From: Petrolisthes cinctipes
Lineage: Eukaryota > Arthropoda > Malacostraca > Decapoda > Porcellanidae
Assembly: GCA_033782935.1 (NCBI GenBank)
Contig: JAWQEG010000720.1
Coordinates: 107,001-171,000 of the forward strand
Direction: 5' to 3'
Length of the DNA stretch: 64,000 bases
The notes beneath the pieces were generated by a model that worked only from the letters and a program-made list of their open reading frames with translations, did no database searches and was not told where the DNA came from. This document shows positions 63,755 through 64,000 of this stretch, piece by piece; position 1 is the stretch's first letter, and every line of letters starts with the position of its first letter. The translations under genes were made by a program, and so were the position numbers.

Positions 63755-64000
63755 ATTAATGTGTGCATAGTAGGAGGTGATCTACCAAATTTGCACACCG
63801 TTCACATAATGATGGATTTATTCCAGAGATAACGGTGTGTGGCTGTGGAGAAGAGATTGGCGAAGTCTCAGAAAGTAGCCTAGGTGGGCAAGGTGAACTT
63901 CGTTGGAACCCCATAGAGAACGTGTGGGCTAATATGGTCAACTGCTGGGAGCCAGAGATGGTGGAGCGGAGACTGGAGGCACTAATGGCTCATACCCAGG
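63755..64000 (+). pseudogene. Tc1/mariner transposase C-terminal fragment
   Basis: Near the right edge the + strand reads WNPIENVWANMVNCWEPEMV and LEALMAHTQ, matching the C-terminal NPIENxW motif of Tc1/mariner transposases that contains the last catalytic acid. Upstream (about 63790-63830) HTVHIMMDLFQR resembles the second catalytic block, but about 70 bp of unrelated sequence replaces the usual LPWPxKSPDL stretch. The element runs out of the window. Confidence 0.6.

Overview
The window is eukaryotic, very probably from a decapod crustacean or another arthropod. The evidence is low gene density, spliced and mostly broken transposon genes, TTAGG-type (arthropod telomere-like) arrays, decapod-style SINEs and long AG/AT/GT microsatellites. 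I find no convincing single-copy housekeeping gene. Nearly everything is mobile DNA, except three related C2H2 zinc-finger genes that are intact as reading frames. All calls come from reading the sequence by eye; no search was run.

Layout. 0-7.3 kb: a spliced MULE/SWIM-type transposase gene on the + strand, which I rebuilt from three phase-compatible exons. Its 3.8 kb second intron holds a snap-back element, an RTE-like LINE with a PHD finger, and a TIR element that itself carries a hAT MITE with a perfect 8-bp target duplication. 8.7-17.8 kb: block A (LINE L1 on the - strand, hAT C-terminal remnant, AG tract, 12-finger gene ZNF-A, TTAGG array with a tRNA-like SINE). 17.8-26.5 kb: PIF/Harbinger element 1, inserted in a second copy of the same LINE (L2) and carrying a nested P-like THAP element. 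26.5-31.0 kb: block B (L2 5' part, hAT remnant, AG tract, 7-finger gene ZNF-B, GGTA-family MITE). 31-40.7 kb: nested MITEs, minisatellites, a 2.5 kb foldback element with a twin 70-codon ORF, and a poly(A)-tailed retroposed transcript. 40.7-45.8 kb: block C (24-finger gene ZNF-C, TTAGG array, LINE L3 3' part). 45.8-58.6 kb: PIF/Harbinger element 2 at the same LINE position as element 1, split by an intact 6 kb LTR retrotransposon. 58.6-62.5 kb: rest of L3. 62.5-64 kb: small TIR elements and a Tc1/mariner fragment.

History. Blocks A, B and C are paralogous copies of one segment. L1 keeps the empty Harbinger site, while L2 and L3 are both interrupted at the same base. L1 and L3 share one internal RT deletion that removes the catalytic YADD region, and the two Harbinger copies share the same nonsense lesions. 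Tandem segmental duplication explains this better than independent transposition. The zinc-finger genes vary in array length (7, 12, 24), and an 8-finger block is duplicated inside ZNF-C.

The most striking intact item is the LTR retrotransposon. Its single 1,574-codon ORF runs Gag (SCAN-like), zinc knuckle, protease, integrase, reverse transcriptase, RNase H. This is the integrase-before-RT order of Gmr1-like elements. The second is a MITE family with GGTA termini, 8-bp target duplications and TTAGG-like internal minisatellites, supported here by several insertion sites.
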